Assembly (NCBI GenBank): GCA_021802595.1
Contig: JAJZRT010000279.1
Location: 1 to 5,649, forward strand
DNA: 5,649 nucleotides
Origin: Pseudomonadota bacterium
GTDB taxonomy: Bacteria > Pseudomonadota > Gammaproteobacteria > Burkholderiales > Thiobacillaceae
Direction of reading: 5' to 3'
Positions 5,068 to 5,649 of the stretch are shown here, piece after piece; the stretch's first letter is position 1, and the number at the start of each line of letters is the position of its first letter. A program made the translations under genes and the position numbers. The notes below the pieces were generated by a model. It saw only the letters and a list, made by a program, of their open reading frames with translations. It had not been told where the DNA came from and made no database searches.

Positions 5068-5522
5068 TACTGCTTTTCAAGTTCGAAGACATAGGTGCTT
5101 GGCGCCGTATTTGGCGGCGGCCGCAGCTGCTTGAAGGCACACACGGCTGACGTCACCATGTAGATCCATGGATTGTTCGTGCAAAGGATTTTCCAGCCAC
5201 AGCGTAGGAGATTCGATGGCTTGAACTATGCGTTTCGGATGCCAGCCACGTTGCGATTCATCCAGTGCCGGACAAGGTACCGGAAGAGCCAGCGCTTCAT
5301 TCCGGACAGATTGATGCCTCGCTCAGCATAAAAGTCATCTGGCGCATCGTAAATACCGAGATCAGCGTTGATCCCGTCTTTCTGGATGTAAGTGTCCTCT
5401 CCGAGCCATTCAACGCGCGGATTCTGTAGATCGGGCGTGGCTGCACCGAACCCGCAGAATGCACCGCGATGATCCGCAAAGCGCGTTTGCAGGGCGCTAA
5501 GGTAGGCGCGGTCAAGAATGAA
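5067..5522 (-). pseudogene. Unrecognised gene upstream of lspA: 5' end lost at IS junction, internal TAG
   Basis: On the minus strand a frame of about 150 codons runs from the presumed IS border (5522) to a TAA at 5069-5067 that shares a base with the lspA ATG. It starts FILDRAYLSALQTRFADH and holds WLGEDTYIQKDGINADLGIY, FYAERGINLSGMKRW and HWMNRNVAGIRNA, then TAG at 5228-5226, and goes on in the same frame with FKPSNLLRCGWKILC, NNPWIYMVTSAVCAFKQL and STYVFELEKQ. The segments on both sides look like coding sequence (GC-rich third positions, mixed residue content), and a single C-to-T change (CAG to TAG) would explain the stop. I do not recognise the family; it shows no signal peptide and no clear TM segment in what remains. 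Alternatively the true gene ends at 5226 and a 30-residue frame from ATG 5159 is a coupling peptide for lspA. Loss of the 5' end makes it non-functional either way, unless it is read from inside the IS. Confidence 0.5.
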
Positions 5523-5649
5523 TGTTAATTTCCACGCCGAACTGACCCGGGATTTTCATTAAGAATTGACCCACCTGGAAACGTGAACCGGCTGGCTCAC
5601 GTTGTGGATAAGTTCTTTTGGGTCCTTTCTTTTTTCGGTTGAGATTGCT
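5523..5649. mobile_element. Probable IS21-family insertion-sequence end, continues beyond the window
   Basis: Coding character of the upstream lspA neighbour stops at 5522, exactly where a sequence beginning TGTTAATTTCCACGC starts. Behind it are spaced, similarly oriented motifs: ACTGACCCGGGA (5541-5552) and AATTGACCCACCTG (5566-5579). A TG start with several short direct repeats containing TGACCC near the tip is typical of IS21-family ends. No transposase frame is visible in the 127 bases available, so which end this is (istA or istB side) stays open. The family call rests on remembered end structure, not on a database match; the border could be off by a few bases. Confidence 0.55.
5580..5603 (-). 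repeat. Hairpin inside the IS end
   Basis: The arms AACGTGA (5580-5586) and TCACGTT (5597-5603) are perfect inverted repeats with a 10-base interior. In a minus-strand RNA the inner bases extend the stem by a G-U and two G-C pairs, giving about ten pairs around a four-base loop. No T-run follows in that direction, so it is not a classic terminator. A hairpin this close to an IS end could block read-through or incoming translation. Confidence 0.5.

Noticed and set aside
5297..5515. Minus-strand frame of 72 codons in the region upstream of lspA
   Set aside because: The adjacent frame on the same strand is longer, has more protein-like content and joins lspA by TAATG; this one looks like an out-of-frame shadow.

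Overview
The window looks like part of a heavy-metal resistance island from a GC-rich proteobacterium, most likely a betaproteobacterium (Burkholderiales type). The basis is family composition and codon use, not a database match. The genes are mostly metal handling: an outer-membrane efflux channel, a CzcI-like exported protein, an ArsR/SmtB sensor, a P1B metal ATPase, DUF302 and SHOCT proteins, and an accessory signal peptidase II. Several broken genes and a probable insertion-sequence end show that the region is mobile and decaying.

Left part (1-905): two minus-strand genes run out of the window in czcI-czcC order. A small exported Cys/His protein (362-703) is followed by the start of a TolC/CzcC-type outer-membrane factor (1-298, cut by the window edge). 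The czcB and czcA genes would be expected just outside. A divergent control region (704-905) holds a good minus-strand promoter, an inverted repeat, and a 24-bp imperfect dyad that lies over the start codon of the ArsR-type regulator.

Centre (906-4316): on the plus strand, the arsR-type gene overlaps a metal P1B-type ATPase gene by one base (TGATG). The ATPase has an APC motif in TM6 and an HEISE motif in TM8 rather than the usual CPC/SPC and HEG[GS]T or HDGST signatures. It is followed by a DUF302 gene, the remnant of a two-domain c-type cytochrome (frameshifted, with CXXCH changed to CXXYH and no signal peptide), and a one-TM SHOCT protein. They read as one co-transcribed cassette. The ArsR protein would sense a thiophilic cation, the ATPase would move it out of the cytoplasm, and the divergent Czc-type system would carry it across the outer membrane.

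Right part (4317-5649): a broken Met/Gly-rich exported protein (4375-4634) meets, tail to tail, a minus-strand lspA gene (4579-5067). Upstream of lspA on the same strand is an unrecognised reading frame that overlaps the lspA start by one base (TAATG). It is interrupted by an in-frame TAG and loses its 5' end at about 5522, where a probable IS21-type terminus begins (5523 to the window end). No tRNA, rRNA or CRISPR was seen, and no convincing intrinsic terminator.
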